This document shows, one piece after another, positions 35,381 through 43,907 of a stretch of DNA of 64,000 bases. The stretch spans positions 310,001 through 374,000 of the forward strand of contig JAJNPV010000017.1 of NCBI GenBank assembly GCA_021155195.1. Reading direction: 5' to 3'. The stretch is from Ohtaekwangia sp. (GTDB taxonomy: Bacteria > Bacteroidota > Bacteroidia > Cytophagales > Cyclobacteriaceae). The translations under genes were made by a program, and so were the position numbers. The number at the start of each line of letters is the position of its first letter. Within the stretch, counting starts at the first letter, position 1. Below the pieces are notes generated by a model that worked only from the letters and a program-made list of their open reading frames with translations, searched no databases and was not told the origin of the DNA.

Positions 35381-36390
35381 TTCTCTGAGTTTAGCAGTTC
35401 AAATGCTTTTTTAAGTTTGCGAACCATTCGTGTCGACTCATGAAAATCAAGTGTTTGCTGACCATCGCTATAAGCCTCTTCCGGTTTTTGATGCGTCTCA
35501 TAAATAATACCATCGGCACCAGCCATTACTGAAGCTAATGCAATCGACTCAACATATTCGCGAATACCAATGGCATGTGATGGATCAGCTACAACCGGTA
35601 AATGTGTTTTTGATTTAAGAATTGGAATCGCATTGATGTCCATCGTATTGCGGCTTGCCTTCTCATACGTACGAATTCCTCGTTCACACAGAATCAGCTT
35701 TTCATTACCGGCAGAGAAAACATATTCGGCAGATGAAAGTAACTCTTCAATAGTGCCTGAGATTCCACGCTTAATCATCACAGGTTTATCAACTTTACCT
35801 AATTCATCAAGCAGATTATAGTTTTGAGTATTCCGCGCCCCTACCTGAAATACATCAACATACGGATACATAGGTTCAATCTGACTTACCTGCATCACTT
35901 CACTGATAATTTTGATACCTGCCGCTTTCGCTCGCTCATGCCACATTTTCAACCCATCAATTCCCAGTCCCCGAAATGCATACGGTGAACTGCGTGGCTT
36001 GTAAACTCCACCACGCATAATACGAACTCCATTCTCTTTTAAATGGTTGATGGTAAGATCAACTTGATGTTCATTTTCTATTGAACACGGACCAGCCATG
36101 ATGGATAGATTACCACCTCCGATAATCACACCATCACCCAAGTCAATTACGGTCGGTTCAACCTTCCATTTACTTGATACTAATTTATACTCATCCGATA
36201 CGCGATGGATATCAGCAATACCTTGCATGTGCCCTAGCTGACGAATATCAAATTCTTTTTTGCCAATGCCTATCAGGTAAAATCCCCGTTGAGTTTTAAC
36301 CTCCATATTCTTATAGCCCAGAGAGGTAATCTTTGCAACGATTTTTTGCTTATCCTGTTCCTGTATTGCAGGTTGTAATTGTATGATCAT
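35377..36390 (-). CDS. aroF: 3-deoxy-7-phosphoheptulonate synthase (DAHP synthase, AroF type Ib)
   Basis: The N-terminal 85 residues (IVAKITSLGYKNMEVKTQRGFYLIGI) are an ACT-like regulatory domain. The catalytic barrel has SIMAGPCSIENE, GGVYKPRSSPYAFRGLG, FQVGARNTQNYNLL, RGISGTIEELL, ERGIRTYEKASRNTMD and VVADPSHAIG. It condenses phosphoenolpyruvate and erythrose 4-phosphate, the first step of aromatic amino-acid synthesis, and would be feedback-regulated through the N-terminal domain. It is the last gene of the trp operon, one base after trpA, so it also falls under the attenuator. Confidence 0.95.
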   Translation of the reverse strand: MIIQLQPAIQEQDKQKIVAKITSLGYKNMEVKTQRGFYLIGIGKKEFDIRQLGHMQGIADIHRVSDEYKLVSSKWKVEPTVIDLGDGVIIGGGNLSIMAGPCSIENEHQVDLTINHLKENGVRIMRGGVYKPRSSPYAFRGLGIDGLKMWHERAKAAGIKIISEVMQVSQIEPMYPYVDVFQVGARNTQNYNLLDELGKVDKPVMIKRGISGTIEELLSSAEYVFSAGNEKLILCERGIRTYEKASRNTMDINAIPILKSKTHLPVVADPSHAIGIREYVESIALASVMAGADGIIYETHQKPEEAYSDGQQTLDFHESTRMVRKLKKAFELLNSEN

Positions 36391-36391
36391 A

Positions 36392-37168
36392 TTAAGAAAT
36401 CAAAGATTGAACAAACTGATGAATATCTTCTTTCTGGTTTTTACTTTCTTTAAGACAGGTTATGAATGAACTTCCAACAATGGCACCCGCCCCATACTCG
36501 CATGCCTGCGAATACGTTTTGTGACTTGAAATTCCAAACCCTATAAGAAAGGGATTGGTAAGCTTTAGAGATTGCAGTTTTTTAAAATAAGCTTGCTGCT
36601 CTACTGAAAACTCTTGTTTAGCCCCTGTTGTACTGGAGGATGAAACCGCATAAATAAATCCGGAGCTTAGGGCATCAATCTTCTTAATTCGAGCTTCCGA
36701 AGTTGTTGGCGAAATCAAAAAAGAAATACTGAGATTTAATGATTCCATTAACCCCTTGTAATGGTTAACATATTCATCAATTGGAAGATCAGGAAGAATC
36801 AATCCATCCACACCTGCTGTTGAAGCCTCTTTACAAAACTTCTCAACACCATATTGCATTACAGGATTAAGATACCCCATTAACACTATAGGCATTTTTA
36901 TTTTGGCACGAAGCTCAGCAACTTGTTTTAACAACAACTCAACATTCATTCCCTGGTCAAGCGCTATCTTATTACTTTCCTGAATAGTCGGACCATCAGC
37001 AATCGGATCGGAAAATGGAATTCCAATCTCAATCATATCCACACCTGCCGATTCCAAATGAACAGCAATTGAAGTTGTGTCATTCAATGCCGGGAACCCG
37101 GCCGTATAAAAAACAGAAAGAATATTTTTCTTCTTACTTGCAAATAATTTTGTAATTCTATTTTTCAT
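36392..37168 (-). CDS. trpA: Tryptophan synthase alpha subunit
   Basis: Catalytic Glu47 (MIEIGIPFSDP) and Asp58 (PFSDPIADG) are in place, with DGLILPDLPIDEY, SPTTSEARI and VGSSFI further along. The TIM barrel cleaves indole-3-glycerol phosphate and delivers indole to TrpB through the tunnel. The 258-residue length is normal. It follows the DUF1684 gene by one base and precedes aroF by one base, while its partner trpB lies beyond DUF1684. Start: ATG at 37168. Confidence 0.95.
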   Translation of the reverse strand: MKNRITKLFASKKKNILSVFYTAGFPALNDTTSIAVHLESAGVDMIEIGIPFSDPIADGPTIQESNKIALDQGMNVELLLKQVAELRAKIKMPIVLMGYLNPVMQYGVEKFCKEASTAGVDGLILPDLPIDEYVNHYKGLMESLNLSISFLISPTTSEARIKKIDALSSGFIYAVSSSSTTGAKQEFSVEQQAYFKKLQSLKLTNPFLIGFGISSHKTYSQACEYGAGAIVGSSFITCLKESKNQKEDIHQFVQSLIS

Positions 37169-37169
37169 T

Positions 37170-38123
37170 TTAGTGAGTATCGAAGTGATAATTTTTTTCT
37201 CCTGCTTTAATTGCTACCGGCAAAACATTTTGTGCAGGTGGTAATGGACAGGTGGCAAAAGGTGTGAATGCACACGGTGGGTTATACGCTTTATTGAAAT
37301 CGATTATGGTATTGCCCGTTGCATCAGGAATTTTTATGTACAAATATCTTCCGGCAGGATATGTTTCAGTTTCATTGGTAAGGTCTCCAAGGATGATAAA
37401 TAATTCCTCTTTACCGCCTTCTAATGCATCTAACCTATATTCTTTTCCTTTAAGTGTAAATACTAATGTGCCCGGAGAAGTCTGAGCAGTTGTTTGACCT
37501 AGTACATTGGTGATGTCAATCTTTTTTGGGGTTGGAGAAATTTCTAATCTTGCTTCTACACGCCACTCAGGATTTACTTCATATCGATCAATCCCTACAA
37601 ACTCTTCAATCGATCGGCTCTTCAAATCTCGTAAACGAATCCCAACCTGATCATCGCGCTTAATCACAAACCACTGAAGTGACCCGTGCAACAGTAAACT
37701 ATTTTTAGTTGAATCAGGATGAAAAATTATTTTCTCTTTTACAGGAATTCCTCTGTCCGAAATATCAACACCTGGTAAAACATTTAGCTGAACAACCGTA
37801 TTCTTAACCAAAAAGAAGCCTGCCTTCGCAGCAATCTTCTCTTTCGGGAAAACCAAATCATTTGACTCATCACTGCCAAAGGTGTTTATCCCTTCCTTTA
37901 ACCAAAACAAGCCCGCCAAATTAAGCCATCCATTATCGCCCTTTAGTTCAGTTAATCTTTTCTGATACCATTCTTCAACCTCAGCTTTGTAAGCTTGTGG
38001 GCTCAATAGAGGTTGATCAGATTTTTTTGAATCACAATTTACTACGGTAAGGACACTAACCGCAGAGACGCAAAGGGCGCGGAGAGAAATTTTACAATTA
38101 TTAATTCTCTTAAATAAATTCAT
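37170..38123 (-). CDS. DUF1684 family lipoprotein within the trp operon
   Basis: After a signal peptide ending in TVVNC (Cys30) the mature protein has the DUF1684 blocks EVEEWYQKRLTELKGDNGWLNLAGLFWLKEG, AGFFLV, and the C-terminal PCAFTPFATCPLPPAQNVLPVAI with three cysteines. DUF1684 proteins are periplasmic or surface proteins of unknown function; no catalytic residues are established to me. It lies between trpB (45-base gap) and trpA (1 base), an unusual insertion into the otherwise compact operon. Part of the signal sequence is made of a dispersed repeat (38050-38090). Start: ATG at 38123. Confidence 0.88.
   Translation of the reverse strand: MNLFKRINNCKISLRALCVSAVSVLTVVNCDSKKSDQPLLSPQAYKAEVEEWYQKRLTELKGDNGWLNLAGLFWLKEGINTFGSDESNDLVFPKEKIAAKAGFFLVKNTVVQLNVLPGVDISDRGIPVKEKIIFHPDSTKNSLLLHGSLQWFVIKRDDQVGIRLRDLKSRSIEEFVGIDRYEVNPEWRVEARLEISPTPKKIDITNVLGQTTAQTSPGTLVFTLKGKEYRLDALEGGKEELFIILGDLTNETETYPAGRYLYIKIPDATGNTIIDFNKAYNPPCAFTPFATCPLPPAQNVLPVAIKAGEKNYHFDTH
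38050..38090. repeat. Dispersed GC-rich repeat (CCGCAGAGACGCAAAGG type) inside the DUF1684 signal sequence
   Basis: The bases CCGCAGAGACGCAAAGGGCG at 38060-38079 and its surroundings are of a type known as short dispersed repeats in many bacterial genomes, often intergenic. Here it is translated as residues around SLRALCVSAVSV of the lipoprotein signal. GC content and codon pattern differ from the flanking sequence. The origin by insertion is inferred. Confidence 0.55.
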
Positions 38124-38168
38124 AAAATTTAAATCGTCAATCGTACTTTCTTTATTCGTAACTAGTTA

Positions 38169-39350
38169 CTAGTATTTCCCCCATCTTATATAGGACTCCA
38201 GGTCTTTATCCCCACGACCTGAAAGATTAATGACCACCACATCGTCTTTCGTTAATTCCATCGCTTTCAAGGCAGCCATTGCATGAGCAGATTCTATGGC
38301 TGGAATAATTCCTTCAGTTCTACTCAATTCAATCCCTGCATTCATAGCATCATCATCAGTAACATTTATAAACTGAACCCTTCCAGTTTCAAATAAATGC
38401 GCATGCATAGGGCCAATGCCTGGATAGTCAAGCCCCGCTGAAATTGAATAAGGCTCAATGACTTGACCATCTGCTGTTTGCATCAGCAAGGTTTTACTTC
38501 CATGCAACACACCAGCCTTGCCCAAGGCAGTCGTTGCAGCTGACTCGCCACTATCCACGCCCTTGCCCGCTGCTTCAACCCCTATCAAATTCACATGTTC
38601 ATCCGAAAGGAAATGATAAAAAGCTCCCGCTGCATTACTGCCCCCACCCACACAAGCCACTACATAATCAGGATACGGATTCCCTATTTCATTTTGTAAT
38701 TGCTTTTTGATCTCTTCACTAATTACCGACTGAAAACGAGTTACCATATCAGGATAAGGATGAGGCCCCACCACTGATCCAATAATGTAATGCGTATCGG
38801 TGGGATGATTAATCCAATGCCGCATGGCTTCATTGGTTGCATCTTTCAAGGTCATATTTCCCGACAAAGCAGGAACTACTTTCGTTCCTAAAATGCGCAT
38901 GCGCTCAACATTCGGTCTTTGGCGTTCCATATCCAACTTACCCATGTACACGATACACTCCATTCCCATGAGAGCACAAACTGTAGCCGTAGCAACTCCA
39001 TGTTGGCCAGCACCGGTCTCGGCAATAATTTTTTGCTTACCAAGTTTTTTGGCCATCAAAATCTGACCGATTGTATTGTTGATTTTATGAGCCCCTGTAT
39101 GGCAAAGATCCTCACGTTTCAGATAAATAGTGGTGTTGTATCTTTCTGATAATCGCTTAGCTAAATACAGAGGCGTAGGCCGACCAACATAATTTTTCAG
39201 AAGATCATTGAACTCAGCTTGAAAGCTTGGCTCAGCCATAATGCTTAAATAATTCTCACGGAGCTCTTCAATATTAGGATAAAGCATCTCAGGAATGTAT
39301 GCTCCTCCAAACAGGCCGTAATAGCCATTTTCATCTACATTAAACTTCAT
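38169..39350 (-). CDS. trpB: Tryptophan synthase beta subunit
   Basis: The PLP lysine is Lys89 in HTGAHKINN. GAGQHGVATATV, the VGGGSNAAG phosphate-binding loop, GVEAAGKGVDSGESAATTA and NLSGRGDKD complete the TrpB1 signature. The 393-residue length is standard. It condenses indole with serine and works with TrpA, whose gene is two places downstream. It overlaps trpF by four bases. Start: ATG at 39350. Confidence 0.97.
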   Translation of the reverse strand: MKFNVDENGYYGLFGGAYIPEMLYPNIEELRENYLSIMAEPSFQAEFNDLLKNYVGRPTPLYLAKRLSERYNTTIYLKREDLCHTGAHKINNTIGQILMAKKLGKQKIIAETGAGQHGVATATVCALMGMECIVYMGKLDMERQRPNVERMRILGTKVVPALSGNMTLKDATNEAMRHWINHPTDTHYIIGSVVGPHPYPDMVTRFQSVISEEIKKQLQNEIGNPYPDYVVACVGGGSNAAGAFYHFLSDEHVNLIGVEAAGKGVDSGESAATTALGKAGVLHGSKTLLMQTADGQVIEPYSISAGLDYPGIGPMHAHLFETGRVQFINVTDDDAMNAGIELSRTEGIIPAIESAHAMAALKAMELTKDDVVVINLSGRGDKDLESYIRWGKY

Positions 39351-39982
39351 AGTCGTAGGTTGTTTATTGCTTCTGATACTTTAGTAATGTTCTTTAGTCC
39401 CGGAGAACGTTCTACTCCACTGTTTACATCAATGGCATGAAGTTTCAACTCATTCAATGAGAGAATGTCTTTAATACTTTCAGGATCAATCCCTCCACTT
39501 AAAAAAAAAGGGATTTTGTTGTTATATTTTCTCAATAGCTTCCAATCAAATTTTATTGCATTGCCGCCATAGCTCTTCCCTTTTGTGTCGAACAGAAAAT
39601 AATCTGCCACATCAGAAAACTCAGAAGTTACAGAGAAATCAAATGCATCATCCACCCTAAAGACTTTGATAATTTTAATTCCTTTCACTTTAAGACTATT
39701 ACAATATGCTACTGACTCATCGCCATGAAGTTGAACAAAATCCAATTGATGATTTTTTATTGCACTCAATATGCTTTCTGCAGACTCATTTACAAACACT
39801 CCGACTTTCATTATAGAAGAGGGTAAGTCAGTAGGGATTTGAAATTCTGAACCAACATACCGTGGCGAGTCTTTGTAAAAAATAAAACCCATATAATCCG
39901 GAGCCAATGACCCAACATTACGAATGTTTTCCTCATCGCGCATTCCGCAAACTTTAATCTTTATGGATCTATGGCCACTCAT
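39347..39982 (-). CDS. trpF: Phosphoribosylanthranilate isomerase
   Basis: The small TIM barrel opens with the catalytic cysteine in KVCGMRDEEN and contains MGFIFYKDSPRYV, FVQLHGDES, FDTKGKSYGGNAIKFDW (with the catalytic Asp) and PFFLSGGIDPES. It performs the Amadori rearrangement of PRA to CdRP, third step of the pathway. It overlaps trpC and trpB by four bases each, so all three are translationally coupled. Start: ATG at 39982. Confidence 0.94.
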   Translation of the reverse strand: MSGHRSIKIKVCGMRDEENIRNVGSLAPDYMGFIFYKDSPRYVGSEFQIPTDLPSSIMKVGVFVNESAESILSAIKNHQLDFVQLHGDESVAYCNSLKVKGIKIIKVFRVDDAFDFSVTSEFSDVADYFLFDTKGKSYGGNAIKFDWKLLRKYNNKIPFFLSGGIDPESIKDILSLNELKLHAIDVNSGVERSPGLKNITKVSEAINNLRL

Positions 39983-40779
39983 GCCTTTTCTGCTCGTTTC
40001 AACTCATTGATAAAATCGCGACAAGCTTTCTCTGGTCGACTATGCTGCATAAAATTTTGCCCCATCAGAAAGCCTTCATAGCCAAATTTCTTTAACTCGA
40101 TTATCGTAGCTGTGCTTTCAATGCCGCTTTCCGAAACTTTCACAAATTGGTTTGGGATTTTATCCGCCAGTTGCTTTGAGATTTCAATATCCGTTACAAA
40201 CGTTTTTAGATCGCGGTTGTTCACACCAATTAAATCTATATCGGCATTGAGATTATCCTGAAGTTCTTTGTTGTTATGAACTTCCAACAAAATTTCCAAT
40301 TGCAATGATTTTGCAAACTTTGCCAATGCCTGTAACTTTTTGGGTTCGAGTGCTGCAGCGATTAAAAGGATTGCATCCGCCCCCATTGATTTTGCTTCGA
40401 TGATCTGATATTCATCTACCACAAAATCCTTTCGCAAGATTGGGCAAAAGTTAAACTTGCGAGCAACCATTAGGTCTTCCTTACTGCCTCCAAAATACTT
40501 TGAATCCGTTAGCACTGACAACGCAGAAGCACCAGCCTGCATGTACCCTATCGAAGTTCTTTCTATTGATACGTGTGCATTTATAATTCCTTTAGAAGGA
40601 GATTTCCTTTTGATCTCAGCAATGATGCCTGATTTATCTTCGCGTTGCACATACTTCTTCAGCGATACAACTGGCGATTGAAAATAGATGCTTTGCTCAA
40701 GCAACTTAACCGGATACAACGATTTCCGCTCCTCAACTTCTTTATACTTATCCTGAATGATTTCGTCTAAGATGTTCAT
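39979..40779 (-). CDS. trpC: Indole-3-glycerol-phosphate synthase
   Basis: Diagnostic blocks: AEIKRKSPSKG with the catalytic Lys, SALSVLTDSKYFGGS, ILRKDFVVDEYQI, GVNNRDLKTF and SESGIES. The enzyme closes the indole ring from CdRP with loss of CO2 and water. At 266 residues it is a single-function protein, not fused with TrpF as in enterobacteria. It follows trpD by one base. Start: ATG at 40779. Confidence 0.95.
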   Translation of the reverse strand: MNILDEIIQDKYKEVEERKSLYPVKLLEQSIYFQSPVVSLKKYVQREDKSGIIAEIKRKSPSKGIINAHVSIERTSIGYMQAGASALSVLTDSKYFGGSKEDLMVARKFNFCPILRKDFVVDEYQIIEAKSMGADAILLIAAALEPKKLQALAKFAKSLQLEILLEVHNNKELQDNLNADIDLIGVNNRDLKTFVTDIEISKQLADKIPNQFVKVSESGIESTATIIELKKFGYEGFLMGQNFMQHSRPEKACRDFINELKRAEKA

Positions 40780-40780
40780 T

Positions 40781-41767
40781 CTACTTTTCGATTAATTTTT
40801 TAAAAGCCTCTAACGCCTTACCCGATTTCAGTACCTCAGTTGCTTTGATTACCGCTGCTCCCATTCCCGATTTTCTATCCACACAATACAACGCCATAGC
40901 TGCATTGGCAATAACAGCGTTGTTATGCGCATTCGTTCCTTTTCCTTCGAGTACGTTAGTGAATAATTTTGCAGACTCCTCAACCGTTGCGCCACCTTTA
41001 ATCTCCTCATATTTAATCAAAGGCAATCCCAAATCAGCTGGCTCGGCCAATCGCTCACCTTCGTTGAAGAAAAATTTAAACGCACTGGTTAGAGAAACCT
41101 CATCATATCCATCAATTGAGTGAAGAATTAAAAAGTCTTTGTCGCTGTTTTGGTATAGATAACCATACTGACGCGCAAGTTCGAGACTAAACACGCCAAC
41201 TAATTGTCGGGTTGGAAAAGCTGGATTCACCATCGGCCCCAGCATGTTGAAGAATGTTTTTACTCCTAACTCCTTACGAATGGGCGCTACATTTTTCATG
41301 GCTGGATGAAACAACGGTGCATGCATGAAACAAATATTTGCCCGATCTAAGCTTCTTTTCAGCTCATCAACATCATTGGTGAATTTATATCCAAAATGCT
41401 CGAGCACATTAGAAGACCCGCACGCAGACGAAACCCCATAATTACCATGCTTGGCAACCGGTTGTCCGGCAGCAGCCACCACAAACGAAGAAAGCGTTGA
41501 CAAGTTAATTGTGTTCTTTCCATCTCCACCTGTGCCGCATACATCCATCACCGGTTGATCGAACCGAGCGGGTAGGCACAACTCTAACATCGCATCCCGA
41601 AAGCCCTGCAACTCCTCAACAGTAATACTGCGCATCATATACACGGTCATGAATGCAGCCGTTTGGCTTAAATTGAATTTACCCGTAGCAAGATTTACAA
41701 GTACTTCGTGTGCTGTTTCCTTTGTCAGGGATCGATGATCAATTAATTCACCCAATATTTTCTTCAT
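40781..41767 (-). CDS. trpD: Anthranilate phosphoribosyltransferase
   Basis: The PRPP-binding glycine loop DVCGTGGDGKNTINLSTL and the anthranilate-site blocks KHGNYGVSSACGSSNVLEHFG, FMHAPLFHPAM and NMLGPMVNPAFP identify TrpD. It transfers phosphoribose from PRPP to anthranilate. The product is a stand-alone TrpD without the TrpG domain, which is encoded separately just upstream with a 20-base gap. Start: ATG at 41767. Confidence 0.96.
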   Translation of the reverse strand: MKKILGELIDHRSLTKETAHEVLVNLATGKFNLSQTAAFMTVYMMRSITVEELQGFRDAMLELCLPARFDQPVMDVCGTGGDGKNTINLSTLSSFVVAAAGQPVAKHGNYGVSSACGSSNVLEHFGYKFTNDVDELKRSLDRANICFMHAPLFHPAMKNVAPIRKELGVKTFFNMLGPMVNPAFPTRQLVGVFSLELARQYGYLYQNSDKDFLILHSIDGYDEVSLTSAFKFFFNEGERLAEPADLGLPLIKYEEIKGGATVEESAKLFTNVLEGKGTNAHNNAVIANAAMALYCVDRKSGMGAAVIKATEVLKSGKALEAFKKLIEK

Positions 41768-41787
41768 ATTGAAATCAATTCTACGTT

Positions 41788-42354
41788 TTACTTATTCAAC
41801 CAGTTTTTAATAATTGCCGGACCTTCCAACGTCATAATTGATTCCGGATGGAATTGCAGTCCCTTCACATCAAACCGGGTATGACTCAGACCCATAATCA
41901 GTCCATCGGCATTGGTAGCTGTTATCTTAATTTCATCTGGCAAATTCTTTGGCAACACGGCCCATGAATGATAATGCGTTGCCTGAAATTTATTTGAAAC
42001 ACCCATAAAAAGGTATTCAGCCGGATCTTTTACTTCAACCATTGAAGTTACCCCATGTAACACCGTTGGAATGTTGAATAAAGTACCGCCATATACTTCG
42101 GCTATCCCTTGGTGTCCCAAACAAATACCCAAGATGCTTTTGGTTGCACCATATTCCTTAACCACTTGTTTCATGATTCCTGCTTCATCAGGAATTCCGG
42201 GTCCTGGTGAAAGCAAAATCTTATCGTACTGTTTTACAGCTTCAAGTTCAATCTTATCATTGCGATAAATATCCATTGCAAATCCGTTTTCACGGATGAT
42301 GTGTACCAGGTTGTAGGTAAATGAATCGTAATTATCTAATACTAATATCTTCAT
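41788..42354 (-). CDS. trpG: Anthranilate synthase component II (glutamine amidotransferase)
   Basis: The class I amidotransferase triad is visible: nucleophile Cys78 in GICLGHQGIAEVYGG and the His-Glu pair in LQFHPESIMT. LDNYDSFTYNLVHII and LLSPGPGIPDEAG are typical of TrpG/PabA. It supplies ammonia from glutamine to TrpE, whose gene ends one base before it. A role in folate (PabA) as well cannot be excluded. Start: ATG at 42354. Confidence 0.94.
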   Translation of the reverse strand: MKILVLDNYDSFTYNLVHIIRENGFAMDIYRNDKIELEAVKQYDKILLSPGPGIPDEAGIMKQVVKEYGATKSILGICLGHQGIAEVYGGTLFNIPTVLHGVTSMVEVKDPAEYLFMGVSNKFQATHYHSWAVLPKNLPDEIKITATNADGLIMGLSHTRFDVKGLQFHPESIMTLEGPAIIKNWLNK

Positions 42355-42355
42355 A

Positions 42356-43759
42356 CTAAATTTGTTCAGCTAACACCACTGCTTTGCGCAGTGCTTCCAG
42401 TTTATTATTTACTTCCTGCAATTCACTTTCAGAGTTTGATTTAGAAACTACTCCCGCTCCTGCCTGATACGTAAGTTTATTTCCTTTGCTTAAAAAGGTT
42501 CGAATCATAATGGCGTGGTTGAACGACTCATTAAATCCAAGGAATCCAATTGCTCCCCCGTAAAAACTGCGGTTCACATTTTCATATTCATTAATCAATT
42601 TCATGGCCATGTGCTTGGGCGCACCGGATAAGGTACCTGCCGGAAAGGTATCCGCAGCCATTTGCACCACGGATGCATTAGGCTTTAAATTACCTGTTAC
42701 CTTGGATACAAGGTGAATAACGTGTGAGTAATACTGAATCTCTTTAAAGACCTCTACTTTTACATCGCTTGCATTTCGGCTCATATCATTGCGCGCCAAA
42801 TCGACCAACATAATGTGTTCAGCATTTTCCTTTTCATCGGCTGAAAGTTTTTCAGCCATCACCGCATCTTCTTGATCATTACCCGACCTTCTGAATGTTC
42901 CGGCAATGGGGTATAAATGAGCCTTGCTGTTATTTATTTGTATTTGTGCTTCGGGCGAAGACCCAAACAACTTGAAATTTCCGTAATCGAAAAAGAAAAG
43001 ATAAGGAGACGGATTTATTGAACGAAGGGTGCGATACACATTGAATTCATCGCCTTTAAAACCCATTGTAAACCTGCGTGAAAGAACTATCTGAAAAACA
43101 TCGCCTCGGTAACAATGCTGCTTTCCTTTTTCAATCATTTCAAGAAACTCAGCATCGGTATAATTGGATTGCTCCTGATCCGTAAGTTTAAAATGAAAGG
43201 TGGTGATTCGATTGTTGTAAATGAGTTGTTCTATCCTATTCAATGAACTTTCATTGGAAACATCTTCAAATTGATGTTCGAACAAAGTCATTTCGTTAAA
43301 GAAATGATCGACCACAATTACATAGCGATATAGCGAGTAGATCATATCGGGCAGCTCCGACTCGCCTTTCTGAATTTCCAAATCCTCAAAATAGCGAACC
43401 GAGTCATAAGCCATATATCCGAATAAGCCGTCATGCGGATACTTGGTTACTACAGATTGATCTGGCTGAAATGAATGTTTGAATTTCTCCAACAACTCGG
43501 CAACCTGCCCCGTTTTAGAAATTTGAATTTTCTCAACTTCTTTTTCAGGATACCGAATCTCAACCTGATTGTTAACTATCTTAAAAGTTGCCAGCGGGTC
43601 GCAGCAAATAAATGATAAGCTGTTCTCGTTGCCATGATAATCTGAACTCTCAAGTAAAATACTGGCTGCAAATACATCTCTTAATTTCAGGTAGATGTTT
43701 ACAGGCGTAATGGTATCGGCCAGTAATCGTTTCGAATATGTTTTTAATTTGTAGGTCAT
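42356..43759 (-). CDS. trpE: Anthranilate synthase component I
   Basis: The chorismate-binding domain contains GDVFQIVLSRRF, NPSPYLFFFDYGNF, PIAGTFRRSG, EHIMLVDLARND and the end block AGTLSGAPKHMAMKLINEYE; the N-terminal domain, with an LLESSD-like element, carries the feedback site for tryptophan. The product is 467 residues from ATG 43759. An upstream in-frame GTG at 43801 lies inside the terminator hairpin and was rejected. TrpE and TrpG convert chorismate and glutamine to anthranilate. The gene is the first structural trp gene after the attenuator. Confidence 0.95.
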   Translation of the reverse strand: MTYKLKTYSKRLLADTITPVNIYLKLRDVFAASILLESSDYHGNENSLSFICCDPLATFKIVNNQVEIRYPEKEVEKIQISKTGQVAELLEKFKHSFQPDQSVVTKYPHDGLFGYMAYDSVRYFEDLEIQKGESELPDMIYSLYRYVIVVDHFFNEMTLFEHQFEDVSNESSLNRIEQLIYNNRITTFHFKLTDQEQSNYTDAEFLEMIEKGKQHCYRGDVFQIVLSRRFTMGFKGDEFNVYRTLRSINPSPYLFFFDYGNFKLFGSSPEAQIQINNSKAHLYPIAGTFRRSGNDQEDAVMAEKLSADEKENAEHIMLVDLARNDMSRNASDVKVEVFKEIQYYSHVIHLVSKVTGNLKPNASVVQMAADTFPAGTLSGAPKHMAMKLINEYENVNRSFYGGAIGFLGFNESFNHAIMIRTFLSKGNKLTYQAGAGVVSKSNSESELQEVNNKLEALRKAVVLAEQI

Positions 43760-43783
43760 CCTTGATCGTTGCTTCGGGTTTTG

Positions 43784-43819
43784 AAAAAAAAGAAGGCCCA
43801 CTGTGAACAGCGGGCCTTC
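43784..43819 (-). terminator. Attenuator terminator of the trp operon
   Basis: On the transcript strand the arms GAAGGCCCGCTG and CAGTGGGCCTTC (12 bases, one G-U pair) enclose the loop UUCA and are followed by eight U. It is the strongest hairpin in the region and stands 24 bases before the trpE start. It probably ends thx-trpL transcripts when tryptophan is sufficient. Confidence 0.9.
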
Positions 43820-43852
43820 GGCATTATGTTTTTACATAGCTAGGCTGTTCAC
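43803..43852 (-). promoter_or_regulatory. Antiterminator pairing of the trp attenuator
   Basis: GUGAACAGC (43852 to 43844) overlaps the last Trp codon and the stop codon of the leader peptide. It is the exact complement of GCUGUUCAC (43811 to 43803), which is part of the 5' arm and loop of the terminator. The two hairpins exclude each other. A ribosome at the leader stop covers the first segment and lets the terminator form; a ribosome stalled earlier at the three Trp codons frees it. Confidence 0.8.
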
Positions 43853-43905
43853 CAATCGAAATTCGACTTGTGCCACCACCATGCGGTATGTATTGAACTA
43901 ATCAT
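43849..43905 (-). CDS. trpL: trp operon leader peptide (four Trp in 18 residues)
   Basis: The short frame encodes MISSIHTAWWWHKSNFDW followed by TGA. Three consecutive TGG codons (43881 to 43873) and one TGG directly before the stop are hardly expected by chance, given how rare Trp codons are. It lies directly in front of the antiterminator and terminator hairpins and trpE, the arrangement of ribosome-mediated attenuation. Its ATG is two bases after the TAA of the bTHX gene (TAACAATG), so translation may re-initiate there rather than use its own ribosome binding site. The product should have no function beyond sensing charged tRNA-Trp. Confidence 0.88.
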   Translation of the reverse strand: MISSIHTAWWWHKSNFDW

Positions 43906-43907
43906 TG

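Noticed and set aside
43760..43801. GTG start of trpE at 43801
   Set aside because: It lies within the terminator hairpin and would add residues encoded by its U run; TrpE homologues start near the ATG at 43759.
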